Positions 42,994-52,940 are shown, numbered from the stretch's first letter. The stretch is 64,000 bases of DNA from an uncultured Polaribacter sp. (GCF_947500975.1 NZ_CANMUE010000003.1:186001-250000); one strand, 5' to 3'. Numbers and translations are program-made. The notes: generated from the sequence alone by a model not told the origin.

Positions 42994-43067
42994 GGTCCTA
43001 TAGCTCAGTTGGTTAGAGCACCTGACTCATAATCAGGTGGTCCGAGGTTCGAGTCCTCGTGGGACCA
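42994..43067 (+). tRNA. tRNA with CAT anticodon (Met or Ile2)
   Basis: A 74-base cloverleaf: acceptor GGTCCTA pairs with TGGGACC (one G-T), discriminator A, D arm AGCTCAGTTGGTTAGAGC, anticodon arm CCTGA-CTCATAA-TCAGG with anticodon CAT, and T arm CGAGG-TTCGAGT-CCTCG. CCA is not encoded. C4-G69 and C5-G68 pairs are present, which are recognition features for the lysidine-forming enzyme TilS on tRNA-Ile2; elongator Met is the default label for such a gene. Which it is needs comparison with the other CAT tRNAs in the genome. Confidence 0.93.
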
Positions 43068-43080
43068 CAAATAATTTATA

Positions 43081-43109
43081 GCCTTTCAAGAAATTGAAAG
43101 GCTTTTTTT
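43081..43109 (+). terminator. terminator after tRNA
   Basis: GCCTTTCAA-GAAA-TTGAAAGGC followed by seven T: a canonical intrinsic terminator 13 bases after the tRNA. Confidence 0.92.
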
Positions 43110-43115
43110 GTGCCC

Positions 43116-43147
43116 AATAAAAAAACCAATGCGAAAGCATTGGTTTT
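43116..43147 (-). terminator. terminator of M13 peptidase gene
   Basis: On the minus strand AAAACCAATGC-TTTC-GCATTGGTTTT is followed by more T. It lies about 55 bases beyond the peptidase stop. Confidence 0.88.
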
Positions 43148-43200
43148 AATTTTTTACAATTTGGTAGATTAGAACCATAACAGAATAAGTTTAAGACACA

Positions 43201-45276
43201 TTACCAAATTCTTACTCTATCTTCTGGTTTTAAATACATTTTATCACCTTCTTTTACATTAAAAGCTTTGTAAAAAGCGTCTACGTTTTTTAAAGGCATA
43301 TAAGCTCTATACATTCCAGGTGCATGTGTATTGGTCATAATTAAGTTTTTTAAAGCTTCATCTCGCATTTTGGTTCTCCAGATTGTTCCCCAAGAAAGGA
43401 AAAAACGTTGCTCTGGAGTGTAACCATCTATATCAGCTGGACGACCATTTTTGTTTAAAAAGATTTGTAAACCTTCATACGCAGCTTGTACACCACCTAA
43501 ATCTCCAATGTTTTCACCTAATGTATATTCGCCATTTAAGTGTAAGCTATCTATAGCTACAATATCACTATATTGTTTTATAAGTTTACTACCTACTTCT
43601 TTAAACTTTTCTGAGTCTTCATCTGTCCACCAGTTTTTTAAGTTACCATCACCATCAAAACGAGATCCAGAATCATCAAAACTATGAGATATTTCATGAC
43701 CAATTACAGCGCCAATTCCTCCATAATTTACAGCTTCATCAGCTTTGTAATCATAAAATGGAGGTTGTAAAATTGCAGCAGGAAAAACAATCTCGTTATT
43801 TACAGGATTAAAGTAAGCATTTACTGTTTGTGGAGACATTCCCCACTCTGTTCTGTCTACTTCTTTACCTAATTTAGCCATATTTTTATCATAGTTCCAT
43901 TTTGTAACGTTAATAGCATTTTCAAAATATGTACCTCCTTCTTTTAATCCTTTAACTTGTAATTCAGAGTAGTCTTTCCATTTATCTGGATAGGCAATTT
44001 TTACAGTTAATTTGTGTAATTTTTCTAAAGATTTTTCTTTTGTTTCCTCACTCATCCAAGGTAATTGTGCAATACGTTTTTCGAAACCTAGCATTACATT
44101 ATCAATCATTTCTTTGGCTTTCTTTTTAGCTTCTGGCGGAAATTTAGCATCTACGTATAATTTACCCAACGCTTCACCAACAGCACCATTTAAGTTACTT
44201 AGAGCACGTTCATCTCTTGGGCGCTGTGCTTTTGCTCCACGCATTTCTTTACTATAAAACTCCCAATTAGCTTTTTCTAAATCTGTAGATAATAGGCTTA
44301 AAGAAGTATTAATTGTATTCCAACGTAATAATAGTTTAATATCTTTTACAGAACTTGTTTTAAAAATGTTGTTCATGGCTTTAAAATAGCCAGGATCTGT
44401 AACAATAACTCTATCAATATCTTTTACACCAATTCCTGTTAAATGCGCTTTCCAATCAATAGCAGGAGCCAATTTAGTAAGTTCTGCTACGCTCATTGGA
44501 TTGTACATTTTACGAGTATCTCTACTTTCTTCTTTGGTCATCATTGGTGCCGCCAAGCTAGCTTCAAAAGCAACTATTGTAGCCGCATTTTTTTTAGCAG
44601 CTGCTTCATCATCACCAAATTCTTGTAACATTTTTGCTACAAATTCTTCATATTTTTCTAGTTTATCTTTTACTTTATCATCTACATAATAATCTCTAGA
44701 CAAACCTAATCCGCCAGGAAACATATAACCTGCATTAACACTACTGTTTTTTAAATCATTAAAAACACCAAAGCCATACAATCCACCGCCTCCATAAGGC
44801 GCCATGTTTGTAATATAATTTTCAATGTCTTTTTTTGTTATTAGTTCATCAATTTTTGAAAGAAAAGGCATTACTGGAGTTTTGCCTTGTTTATCTCTAG
44901 AAACAGTGTCCATAATACTTTCGTAATAGTTTACTGCTTTTTCTTGGTCTGAATCTATCTCATTTCCTTGAGCGTCTTTTACTTTTGGAAAATCCCTTTC
45001 TTCAATAGCTTTGTTTAAGATAGTTAAAACATCTGCATCTGTTTTTTTACGAAGTTGATTAAAACCTCCCCAAGAAGTTTGATCGTCTGGAATTTCTGTT
45101 TTATCTAACCATGTTCCGTTTACATGTCTAAAAAAATCATCTGTAGGTTTTACAGTTTTATCCATGTTTTCTAGTGCAATTCCTGGAGCTTTTTCTTCAG
45201 TTTTTTCTTGTTTGCAAGCAACCAAACCTAAAGAGGCTATTGCAGAGACAAAAAATACTTTTTTAAGGGTTTTCAT
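43201..45276 (-). CDS. M13 family metallopeptidase, lipoprotein
   Basis: A 691-residue neprilysin/PepO-type zinc endopeptidase, anchored as a lipoprotein (MKTLKKVFFVSAIASLGLVAC; Cys21). Zinc ligands are His527 and His531 in VIGHEISHSFDD with catalytic Glu528, and Glu588 in GENIGDLGG, where Asp592 completes the site. The N-terminal M13 domain starts DDFFRHVNGTWLDKTEIPDD. The C-terminus ends in RVRIW, the conserved tail of the family. It degrades oligopeptides outside the inner membrane. It is followed upstream on the same strand by another lipoprotein peptidase with a 60-base gap, forming a peptide-digestion pair. Confidence 0.95.
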   Translation of the reverse strand: MKTLKKVFFVSAIASLGLVACKQEKTEEKAPGIALENMDKTVKPTDDFFRHVNGTWLDKTEIPDDQTSWGGFNQLRKKTDADVLTILNKAIEERDFPKVKDAQGNEIDSDQEKAVNYYESIMDTVSRDKQGKTPVMPFLSKIDELITKKDIENYITNMAPYGGGGLYGFGVFNDLKNSSVNAGYMFPGGLGLSRDYYVDDKVKDKLEKYEEFVAKMLQEFGDDEAAAKKNAATIVAFEASLAAPMMTKEESRDTRKMYNPMSVAELTKLAPAIDWKAHLTGIGVKDIDRVIVTDPGYFKAMNNIFKTSSVKDIKLLLRWNTINTSLSLLSTDLEKANWEFYSKEMRGAKAQRPRDERALSNLNGAVGEALGKLYVDAKFPPEAKKKAKEMIDNVMLGFEKRIAQLPWMSEETKEKSLEKLHKLTVKIAYPDKWKDYSELQVKGLKEGGTYFENAINVTKWNYDKNMAKLGKEVDRTEWGMSPQTVNAYFNPVNNEIVFPAAILQPPFYDYKADEAVNYGGIGAVIGHEISHSFDDSGSRFDGDGNLKNWWTDEDSEKFKEVGSKLIKQYSDIVAIDSLHLNGEYTLGENIGDLGGVQAAYEGLQIFLNKNGRPADIDGYTPEQRFFLSWGTIWRTKMRDEALKNLIMTNTHAPGMYRAYMPLKNVDAFYKAFNVKEGDKMYLKPEDRVRIW

Positions 45277-45337
45277 TGTTGTTTAGTTTAAAATGATTTG
45301 ACTGATTAGTGTTAGAAAGTAATGATTTGTTACAAAA

Positions 45338-47500
45338 TTAAGATTTGATTTTACTTTTAGGCGGATTTGGTAATTGATTATACCCCATATTATATAACGT
45401 AAATCCAAAAATATCTGAATATTGCTCAATGGTTTTTGAAACTGGAGTTCCTGCTCCATGACCAGCATTGGTTTCAATTCTTATTAATGTAGGATTATTT
45501 CCTGATTGTTTGTCTTGTAATTCTGCAGCAAATTTAAAACTATGTGCAGGTACAACTCTATCATCATGATCTCCTGTAGTAACCAATGTTGCAGGATATT
45601 GAACACCTTCTTTTACATTGTGTACTGGCGAATATCCTTTTAAATAAATAAACATTTCTTTGCTGTCATCTGCAGTTCCATAATCGTAAGCCCATCCTGC
45701 GCCAGCAGTAAAAGTATGATAACGCAACATGTCTAGAACACCAACTGCCGGCAAAGCAACCTTCATTAAATCTGGTCTTTGTGTCATTGTTGCGCCCACT
45801 AATAAACCTCCATTAGAGCCACCGCTTATAGCTAAATAATTGGATGATGTGTAATTATTTTCAATTAAATATTCTGCTGCAGCAATAAAATCGTCAAAAA
45901 CATTTTGTTTTTTTAGTTGTGTTCCTGCATCGTGCCATTTTTTTCCATACTCTCCACCTCCACGTAAATTAGGCACAGCGTAAACACCACCTTGCTCCAT
46001 CCAAACAGCATTTGTAATTCTAAAACTAGGTGTTAAGCTTACATTAAAACCACCATAGCCATATAAAATGGTTGGATTTTTTCCATTCAATTCTATACCT
46101 TTTTTATGCGTGATAATCATTGGAATTTTTGTGCCATCTTTAGAATTGTAAAAAACTTGTTTGCTTTCATAATCATCAGCATTAAATGCAATAGAAGGTT
46201 TCCAATAAGAAATATACGATCCGTCTTTTGGGTTTAATTTATACAAAGATCCAGGAGTGCTATAATTTGTAAAAGAAAAATACAATTCTGTAGCGTCTGT
46301 TTTTCCGCCAAAACCATTAGCAGAACCTACTCCTGGTAATTTTACTTCTCTAATTAAATTGCCATCAAAATCGTATTGTAAAACTTTAGAAACAGCATCA
46401 ACCATATATTCTGCAAAGAAATAACCAGCGCCAGTTGAAGGGCTTAAAACATTTTCTGTTTCTGGAATAAAATCTTTCCAGTTTTCTTTTGTAGGATTGG
46501 CAGCATCTACTGTTACTATTTTTTGATTTGGTGCATTTAAATTGGTAACTAAATATAATTTACTACCTCTATTATCAATTACATAAGAATCGCTTTTTAC
46601 ATCATCTAATATTGTAATTAAAGGGCTGTTTTCTTTTGATAAATCTTTGATATATAATTTATTACCTGATGTGGAAACAGATGCTGTAATAATTAAATAA
46701 CGGTTGTCATCTGTTAAATAACCACCAACATATCTGTGTTTTTCTGATGGAATTCCGCCAAAAATAACTTTGTCTTCTTTTTGAGAAGTTCCTAATTTAT
46801 GATAGTATAATTTGTGTTGGTCTGTTTTTGCAGATAATTCACTTCCTTTAGGTTTATCATAACTAGAGTAATAAAAACCTTCGTTTTTGTACCAAGAAAT
46901 TCCAGAGAATTTTACATCAACTAAAGTATCTTCTTTAACGGTTTTAGATTGGGCATCTAGCACAATAATTTTTCTCCAATCAGAACCTCCTTCGGAAATT
47001 GAATACGCAGCTGTTTTACCATTTTCAGAAAAACTTAAAGAACCCAAAGAAGTAGTTGCATCATCTGAAAAAGTATTTGGATCTAAAAAAACTTCAGGTT
47101 CTGTATTGTCTTTTTTACGATAAACTACATATTGATTTTGCAAACCATCATTTTTATAAAAATATGTGTAATCTCCTTCTATAAAAGGTCTTCCTACTTT
47201 TTCATAATTCCAAAGTTCTGTTAATCTGTTTTTTAATTGTTCTCTGTATGGAATTTTACTCAAATAATCGAAAGTAACTTCGTTTTCAGCTTTTACCCAA
47301 GTTTCAGTTTCTTCACTTTTATCATCTTCTAACCATCTATAATTGTCAGTTACTGTTGTTCCAAAAATAGTATCTATTACTGGTTTTTTTGTGGTTTCTG
47401 GGTAATTCACGTTAATATTTCTTTGTTTTACTTCTTCTTTACAAGAAGTGAAAACTAAACTTGCAAAAAGAATTGGAATAATTATTTGTTTGTACATCAT
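45338..47500 (-). CDS. prolyl oligopeptidase (S9), lipoprotein
   Basis: A 720-residue serine peptidase cutting after proline in small peptides, with a lipoprotein signal ([20 protein letters not shown]; Cys20). The N-terminal part, including [26 protein letters not shown]-type sequence, is the seven-bladed propeller. The C-terminal hydrolase carries [16 protein letters not shown], nucleophile Ser562 in SGGSNGG, Asp646 in GDHDDRVVP and His681 in NAGHGAG. Complete. Probably co-transcribed with the downstream M13 peptidase. Confidence 0.95.
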   Translation of the reverse strand: MMYKQIIIPILFASLVFTSCKEEVKQRNINVNYPETTKKPVIDTIFGTTVTDNYRWLEDDKSEETETWVKAENEVTFDYLSKIPYREQLKNRLTELWNYEKVGRPFIEGDYTYFYKNDGLQNQYVVYRKKDNTEPEVFLDPNTFSDDATTSLGSLSFSENGKTAAYSISEGGSDWRKIIVLDAQSKTVKEDTLVDVKFSGISWYKNEGFYYSSYDKPKGSELSAKTDQHKLYYHKLGTSQKEDKVIFGGIPSEKHRYVGGYLTDDNRYLIITASVSTSGNKLYIKDLSKENSPLITILDDVKSDSYVIDNRGSKLYLVTNLNAPNQKIVTVDAANPTKENWKDFIPETENVLSPSTGAGYFFAEYMVDAVSKVLQYDFDGNLIREVKLPGVGSANGFGGKTDATELYFSFTNYSTPGSLYKLNPKDGSYISYWKPSIAFNADDYESKQVFYNSKDGTKIPMIITHKKGIELNGKNPTILYGYGGFNVSLTPSFRITNAVWMEQGGVYAVPNLRGGGEYGKKWHDAGTQLKKQNVFDDFIAAAEYLIENNYTSSNYLAISGGSNGGLLVGATMTQRPDLMKVALPAVGVLDMLRYHTFTAGAGWAYDYGTADDSKEMFIYLKGYSPVHNVKEGVQYPATLVTTGDHDDRVVPAHSFKFAAELQDKQSGNNPTLIRIETNAGHGAGTPVSKTIEQYSDIFGFTLYNMGYNQLPNPPKSKIKS

Positions 47501-47676
47501 AAAAAGAACTTTGGTTATGCTCTCAAAATTAACAGTTATCTTACATATTTATAGTATTTTAACATTTTTTAACGTTTGAATTTGAGAATTGTAAGTAAAA
47601 CGTAATTTTTAAAAAATTATACGACTATTTTTACATAATGATGCTGAAATAAATTCAGTAAAATAAATTTTAAATA

Positions 47677-48036
47677 ATGACAGAAAATTTAACTAAAGCT
47701 ACCTTTTTAGAAAAGGTTTTTAATTTTGAAAAAAACAAAGAATGGTCTTTTGAAGGCAACAAACCAGCATTAATAGATTTTTATGCAGATTGGTGCGGAC
47801 CTTGTAAGTCTTTAGCGCCTGTTTTAGAGCAATTGTCTGATGAGTATGAAGGTAAAATAGATATTTATAAAATTGATACTGAAGCAGAACAAGAATTATC
47901 TGCTGCATTTGGTATTAGAAGCATTCCGTCAATGTTGTTTTGTCCTGCAGAGGGTCAGCCACAAATGGCAAATGGAGCTTTACCAAAAGCAGAATTAGAA
48001 CGCATAATTGCAGATGTTTTAAAGGTAGAAAAATAG
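47677..48036 (+). CDS. thioredoxin
   Basis: A 119-residue thioredoxin with active site YADWCGPCKSLAP (Cys40, Cys43) and cis-Pro in IRSIPSMLFC. The N-terminal 25 residues (LEKVFNFEKNKEWSFEGNKP) are longer than in TrxA of E. coli and typical of a second Bacteroidota thioredoxin class. No signal peptide. Unlike the other thioredoxin of the window, it stands alone, ending in its own terminator. Confidence 0.93.
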   Translation: MTENLTKATFLEKVFNFEKNKEWSFEGNKPALIDFYADWCGPCKSLAPVLEQLSDEYEGKIDIYKIDTEAEQELSAAFGIRSIPSMLFCPAEGQPQMANGALPKAELERIIADVLKVEK

Positions 48037-48068
48037 TACTTAATACTTATTAAAGAACAATAAAAAGA

Positions 48069-48098
48069 ATCCTGAAATTAATTTTTCAGGATTTTTTT
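48069..48098 (+). terminator. terminator after thioredoxin
   Basis: AATCCTGAAA-TTAAT-TTTCAGGATT followed by T residues. Confidence 0.88.
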
Positions 48099-48109
48099 AT
48101 CTAAAAAAT

Positions 48110-48150
48110 ATACATAAGTATTTTATACATAAGAAAATTATGTATATTTG
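48110..48150 (+). promoter_or_regulatory. promoter and candidate PadR operator
   Basis: Three half-sites precede the PadR gene: ATACATAAG, a second ATACATAAG 15 bases later, and the inverted TTATGTAT five bases after that; the last two make a perfect 8-bp inverted repeat. The TATATTTG -7 box overlaps the end of the third half-site. Such ACAT/ATGT dyads over the core promoter are usual for self-repressing PadR proteins. Confidence 0.6.
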
Positions 48151-48196
48151 ATGCGTTTCGTACAAACATATAATCGATTATTTATTTAAAAAAAAC

Positions 48197-48535
48197 ATGG
48201 GAAATCAAAAACTATACAAAGGTTCTTTACAAACCATTATTTTAAAGTTATTAGAAAGTAATGATAAAATGTACGGGTATGAAATTACACAAAAAGTAAA
48301 AGAACTTACCAAAGGCGAATTAAAAATTACAGAAGGTGCTTTGTACCCAGCTTTACATAAATTAGAAGCAGATGGTTTATTAGATGTTGAGGTTGCAAAA
48401 GTTGGAAACCGTTTACGTAAATATTATAAGTTGACTGAAAATGGCACCAAAGAAACTGCGAATAAATTAGCAGAAATGCAAGAGTTTTTAAAAACGATGC
48501 AACATTTGGTGAACCCTAAATTTAGTTTGGAGTAA
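48197..48535 (+). CDS. PadR family transcriptional regulator
   Basis: A 112-residue winged-helix repressor. The family core KGSLQTIILKLLESNDKMYG, YEITQKVKELT, ITEGALYPALHKLEADGLLD and RKYYKLTENG is intact; the C-terminal helix is the short PadR-s2 dimerisation helix. It heads a six-gene run with three related membrane proteins and an ABC exporter, the classic PadR-plus-membrane-target arrangement. Autorepression through the dyad at its promoter is likely; the inducer is unknown. Confidence 0.92.
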   Translation: MGNQKLYKGSLQTIILKLLESNDKMYGYEITQKVKELTKGELKITEGALYPALHKLEADGLLDVEVAKVGNRLRKYYKLTENGTKETANKLAEMQEFLKTMQHLVNPKFSLE

Positions 48536-48545
48536 AGTTTTAGCT

Positions 48546-49220
48546 ATGGAATTAACAAAAGAGCAATTAGCTAAATTAAATAGATATTTAAAGTCTTGCG
48601 GAATAAAGTATTATGATGTAAGATCAGAGATTGTAGATCATTTTGCGACTAAATTGGAAGAAAAATTAGATAAAAACCAAACTCTAAATTTTAAAAACGA
48701 AATAATTAAAATTCATAAAGAATTTGGAGGAAATGGTTTTAAAGATTTTTTAGAACAGAAAAAACTGTCTGTTAAAAAGAAATTTTATAAACTGACTTTT
48801 AAGCATTTAAGAACCTTTTTTAAGGTTCCTAAAATTATTATATCAATTGGTTTATTTTTTGGATTTGTTTATTTGATGAATTTATATGAGAACCCAAAAG
48901 AGTTTTTTTCTAATATAAATGTATTTTTTATTTTTCTTGTAGTACAGTTTGGAATAAGGACTAAGCTAAGTTTATCTGAAGATAAGTTTTTAATCTTAAA
49001 TAGGTCAGAGTATATGTTTTGGTTTGTTTATTCTTTTTATTTTTTAATTCTAGATCCTATTAAATATTTTAGAAATAATGCCAGCTATGAAAATACGATC
49101 CATAATTATATTCAAATTATTGTAGTTGTTATTCTGATTTTAACTTATTGGTGTTTAGAACATGTTTATTATCAAAATAAGAAAGAAATAAAAAATCACT
49201 ATCCAAATGTAATTGTATAA
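48546..49220 (+). CDS. membrane protein with N-terminal HAAS-like domain, paralog 1
   Basis: A 224-residue protein with a soluble helical N-terminus of about 85 residues (MELTKEQLAKLNRYLKSCGI, KYYDVRSEIVDHFATKLEEK) followed by about four membrane helices. The first half resembles the HAAS/DUF1700-type helical domains that accompany PadR regulators. It is similar in layout to the two genes after it (LTKEQ, YD/WDIR-E--DH motif). Function unknown; such proteins are thought to relay or sense in concert with PadR. It starts 10 bases after padR. Confidence 0.78.
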   Translation: MELTKEQLAKLNRYLKSCGIKYYDVRSEIVDHFATKLEEKLDKNQTLNFKNEIIKIHKEFGGNGFKDFLEQKKLSVKKKFYKLTFKHLRTFFKVPKIIISIGLFFGFVYLMNLYENPKEFFSNINVFFIFLVVQFGIRTKLSLSEDKFLILNRSEYMFWFVYSFYFLILDPIKYFRNNASYENTIHNYIQIIVVVILILTYWCLEHVYYQNKKEIKNHYPNVIV

Positions 49221-49223
49221 GCT

Positions 49224-49895
49224 ATGGAATTAACAAAAGAACAAATACAATACATAGACAAACGTTTACAAACTGAAGGTGTAAAATTTTGGGACATCAG
49301 AATAGAAATGTTAGATCACGTTGTTTCTGATGTTGAAATAAAATTAGAGAAAGAAGAAGAATTTAAAAAACTGGTTCAAAAGTCTTTTGTTAGCTTAGGG
49401 TGGAAAGATAGTTTCAAAGATTTAACTAAAAGAAGACTTTTAGGGATTAATAAGATTGTTCGAAAACAATATTTTAACAAGGTAAAAGAGTTAATTACAA
49501 ATCTAGATTCTATATTTATTATTTTACTTTTTGGTATTTTATATTATTCTACAATTTTTGTTTCTACAATAAACTTATTCAAAACCACAACTATAATTTT
49601 ATTACTTGGTCCAGTTATTTATGGTGTTTTTTTAAATTTCAAAGAAGTTTTATCACAGAAAAAATCTGGTTACCTAACTTATAGCAGTTTTTATGTTTTC
49701 TTTTCTTTTTTATTGTTAAATGGTGTAATTCAATTTGTAAAACCTGAAGGAATTATATCCGTTTCTAAGGAAACTCAACTTTTGGTTTGGTATATAGTTA
49801 CAGTTTTGAATTCAATCTTTACTTATGCTGGTGTTTTAGTGCACTTAAAAACTCTAAAAAAAATTAAAATTATAGAACTTAATCTTTTTAGCTAA
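49224..49895 (+). CDS. membrane protein with N-terminal HAAS-like domain, paralog 2
   Basis: 223 residues, the second tandem paralog: MELTKEQIQYIDKRLQTEGV and KFWDIRIEMLDHVVSDVEIK form the helical head, then a basic linker and four or so membrane helices. It starts three bases after the preceding stop and its stop overlaps the next start (TAATG), so all three are translationally coupled. The head is better conserved with its neighbours than the membrane part, which suggests a common partner for the head. Confidence 0.78.
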   Translation: MELTKEQIQYIDKRLQTEGVKFWDIRIEMLDHVVSDVEIKLEKEEEFKKLVQKSFVSLGWKDSFKDLTKRRLLGINKIVRKQYFNKVKELITNLDSIFIILLFGILYYSTIFVSTINLFKTTTIILLLGPVIYGVFLNFKEVLSQKKSGYLTYSSFYVFFSFLLLNGVIQFVKPEGIISVSKETQLLVWYIVTVLNSIFTYAGVLVHLKTLKKIKIIELNLFS

Positions 49896-50584
49896 TGAAA
49901 CTCACACAACTTCACATAGAAGAACTATATAAATTTACACGCAAACATTTTGTAGAGCATTATGATGTTCAAACAGAATTGGTAGATCATTTAGCAAATG
50001 ATATAGAGCAAATTTCAAAAGAAACTCCTAATATTTCTTTTGAAGATGCAAGAGATAAATCGTTTAAAAAATTTGGAATTTTTGGTTTTATGGATGTCGT
50101 TGAAACCAAACAAAAACAATTAAGTAAAAGATATGCTAAAATTTTATGGAAATTTATGAAAGAGTGGTTTTCTATACCCAAAATAATAACAACATTATTC
50201 ATTTTTAGTTTTTTTTACGCCTTACTAGATTTTAAAATAAATGAGAATATTTTTTTGATAATAATGTTAATTTTAGCAATTATTGATGTTGTTTTAGCTC
50301 AAAAACTTATTAAAAAATCCAATAAAAGATTTAAAGAAAAAGAAAGAAAATATATGTTAGAGGAGATGATATTTAAAACAGGTTCTGTTAATTCTATACT
50401 TATTTTTTCAAACTTTTTTCAATTATCAACTTTTTCAGATAGCTTTACTTCTGTTGTAGGAAAGTGCATTTTTGCTGGTCTTGTAACAATAGTCATAATT
50501 TACTCTTATATTTCTTTAATTGTGATCCCCAAAAAAGCAGAAGAATTGTTACAAGAAACCTACCCAGAATATAATATTGTATAA
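49895..50584 (+). CDS. membrane protein with N-terminal HAAS-like domain, paralog 3
   Basis: 229 residues, the third paralog: MKLTQLHIEELYKFTRKHFV and EHYDVQTELVDHLANDIEQI give the same Y-DV--E-VDH-A--IE signature as paralogs 1 and 2. About five hydrophobic segments follow (PKIITTLFIFSFFYALLDF and later). It begins with the last base of the preceding stop codon and is separated by about 60 bases from the ABC permease gene. No enzymatic motif is visible. Confidence 0.78.
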   Translation: MKLTQLHIEELYKFTRKHFVEHYDVQTELVDHLANDIEQISKETPNISFEDARDKSFKKFGIFGFMDVVETKQKQLSKRYAKILWKFMKEWFSIPKIITTLFIFSFFYALLDFKINENIFLIIMLILAIIDVVLAQKLIKKSNKRFKEKERKYMLEEMIFKTGSVNSILIFSNFFQLSTFSDSFTSVVGKCIFAGLVTIVIIYSYISLIVIPKKAEELLQETYPEYNIV

Positions 50585-50645
50585 ATTGTGTAACAAAATC
50601 AATTTTTAAGCAACTAATTACTAATCAAACTAATTTATCAACTTT

Positions 50646-52112
50646 ATGATTTCACATTTTTTAAAACTAGAATGGAAACAATATTTTAGATCTGCAAATT
50701 GGCAAAAAAGCGTTTTTATAAACATTTTAATGGTGCTTTTAGCACTTTATTTTGCAGTAAGTTTTCTAATTTTAGGTATTGAAGGCTATTATATTATTAA
50801 AGAACAGTTTCCAGATAAAGATCCATTAGTTTTAGTTAATTCCTTTTTGTTATTTGCTATAATTGGCGATTTAATTTTTAGATATCTCATGCAAAAATTA
50901 CCTGTTATGAATATCAAACCCATGTTAATTTTACCTATCAAAAAAAGCAAGATTGCACATTATATTTTGGCAAAATCGTCATTCTCGTTTTTTAACATGA
51001 TGAGTTTGTTTTTTTACATTCCATTTTCAGTTGTTTTAATTAAGGAAGGTTATAATATTACTGGTGTTTTAGGTTGGTTGTTTTCTATGGTTTTACTCAT
51101 ACAATCTGCTAATTTTTTTAATTTTCTGATTAACAAAAACAATAAAATTTTTGCAGGTTTATTGGTTCTTTTAATTGGAGGCTATTTAGTGCAACATTAT
51201 CAATGGTTTAATTTACCAGGTTTTGTGGGTAGCGGTTTTGATTACTTATACCAAAACCCTATTTATTCTTTAATTTTCTTAGCATTATTAGTTCTTTTAT
51301 ATAGTATTAATTACAAACAATTACGCAAAGAAATTTATTTAGATGCGTTAATTTCTGAAAAAACAAAAGAAGTTAATACGTCAGATTTATCTTTTACAGA
51401 AAGATTAGGAGATTTAGCACCATTTATAAAAAACGATTTACGTTTAATGTGGAGAAATAAGCGAACAAAATCTTCAATTTGGATGTTGGCAATGGGTTTA
51501 GGTTATGGTTTATTTTTCTATACACAACCTATGTATTTAAAAATGGAGTTTATGTATGTTTTGGTTGGAATTTTTTCCACAGGAACTTTCTTAATCAATT
51601 TTGGGCAATTCATTCCAGCTTGGGATAGCAGTTATTATAAAATGTTAATGACACAAAATTTTAAATACGAACGTTATTTAAAATCTAAATTTACAATTAT
51701 GACCATTAGTGTTGTAATTCTTTTTGTTCTTGGAATTCCGTATGTTTATTTCGGATGGAAAATACTTTTAGTTCACTTTGCAGCCATGGTTTACAATATT
51801 GGTGTAAACTCTCATATAATTTTATATGGAGGTACTTTTAATAGAAAAAAGATAAATTTAGATGAAAAAGCAGCCTTTAATTTTCAAGGAACAGGTGCAG
51901 TACAGTGGTTAATAGGTTTTCCATTAATGCTCTTACCAATGGCAATTTTTGGGCTGATAAATTGGTTGGTAAGTTTCGAAATAGCCGTTGTTGTAATTGC
52001 AGCTTTAGGTTTTATTGGTATTGCGTTGCATAAAAAATTAATGACAGCAATAACCAATAAATACATCAAAAATAAATATATAATGATTCACGCATTTAAT
52101 CAAGAAAACTAA
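50646..52112 (+). CDS. DUF5687 family ABC transporter permease
   Basis: A 488-residue integral membrane protein with about 10-12 helices in two halves. The opening HFLKLEWKQYFRSANWQKSV and the segment RYLMQKLPVMNIKPMLILPI KKSK-type residues match DUF5687 proteins of Bacteroidota, which are paired with ABC ATPases. The next gene, 11 bases downstream, encodes such an ATPase, so this is the membrane part of an exporter. The substrate is unknown; PadR control suggests a toxic or cell-envelope-active compound. Confidence 0.85.
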   Translation: MISHFLKLEWKQYFRSANWQKSVFINILMVLLALYFAVSFLILGIEGYYIIKEQFPDKDPLVLVNSFLLFAIIGDLIFRYLMQKLPVMNIKPMLILPIKKSKIAHYILAKSSFSFFNMMSLFFYIPFSVVLIKEGYNITGVLGWLFSMVLLIQSANFFNFLINKNNKIFAGLLVLLIGGYLVQHYQWFNLPGFVGSGFDYLYQNPIYSLIFLALLVLLYSINYKQLRKEIYLDALISEKTKEVNTSDLSFTERLGDLAPFIKNDLRLMWRNKRTKSSIWMLAMGLGYGLFFYTQPMYLKMEFMYVLVGIFSTGTFLINFGQFIPAWDSSYYKMLMTQNFKYERYLKSKFTIMTISVVILFVLGIPYVYFGWKILLVHFAAMVYNIGVNSHIILYGGTFNRKKINLDEKAAFNFQGTGAVQWLIGFPLMLLPMAIFGLINWLVSFEIAVVVIAALGFIGIALHKKLMTAITNKYIKNKYIMIHAFNQEN

Positions 52113-52123
52113 TACAAAACAAA

Positions 52124-52819
52124 ATGATACAAACTACGCAACTTTCAAAAAAATACGGAAAAGCAGAAGTATTACACATAGATTCTTTAGAAATTCCTAC
52201 AGGTCAAAGTTTTGGATTAGTAGGTAATAATGGAGCCGGAAAAACTACTTATTTTAATATTTTGTTAGATTTGGTAAGACCTTCTACTGGCTCAATAACA
52301 AATCATGATATTAAAGTAAACACTAGCGAAAATTGGAAAAACTTTACGGGTTCTTTTATTGATGAATCTTTTTTAATTGGCTACTTAACCGCAGAAGAGT
52401 ATTTTGAATTTATTGGAGATTTAAGAGGAATGAATAAAGCCGATGTTACAAAATTTTTAAATCAGTTTGAAGAATTTTTTAACGGAGAATTGCTGGGTAA
52501 AAAGAAATTTTTAAGAGATTTAAGTAAGGGAAATCAGAAAAAAGCAGGAATTATTGCTGCAATGATGGGAAACCCAAAAGTGGTTATTTTAGATGAACCT
52601 TTTGCAAATTTAGATCCAACTACGCAAATTAGACTTAAGAAAATAATTAAAGAATTGGCTGATAATAAAGAAGTTACAGTAATGGTTTCTAGTCACGATT
52701 TAACACATGTTACAGAGGTTTGCGAGCGAATTGTAGTTTTAGATAAAGGAAATGTAGTAAAAGACATTAAAACATCATCAGAAACTTTAAAAGAATTAGA
52801 GAGCTATTTTGCAGTTTAA
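52124..52819 (+). CDS. ABC transporter ATP-binding protein
   Basis: A 231-residue ATPase: Walker A GNNGAGKTT, Q-loop region FTGSFIDESFLIGYLTAEEY, signature LSKGNQKKAGI, Walker B PKVVILDEPFANLDP and switch His in VSSHDLTHV. The signature LSKGNQ replaces LSGGQ, a normal variant in Bacteroidota exporters. It energises the DUF5687 permease encoded just upstream. Confidence 0.93.
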   Translation: MIQTTQLSKKYGKAEVLHIDSLEIPTGQSFGLVGNNGAGKTTYFNILLDLVRPSTGSITNHDIKVNTSENWKNFTGSFIDESFLIGYLTAEEYFEFIGDLRGMNKADVTKFLNQFEEFFNGELLGKKKFLRDLSKGNQKKAGIIAAMMGNPKVVILDEPFANLDPTTQIRLKKIIKELADNKEVTVMVSSHDLTHVTEVCERIVVLDKGNVVKDIKTSSETLKELESYFAV

Positions 52820-52940
52820 ATAGGCAATCTTTAATTTATTACTATTTTTACACTCTTATTTATACTATTTCTCAAAGAAATTAGTTGTAAATAAGAGTTT
52901 TTAGTTTCATAAAACCAATATTTAGTTTAGATTTATCAGC

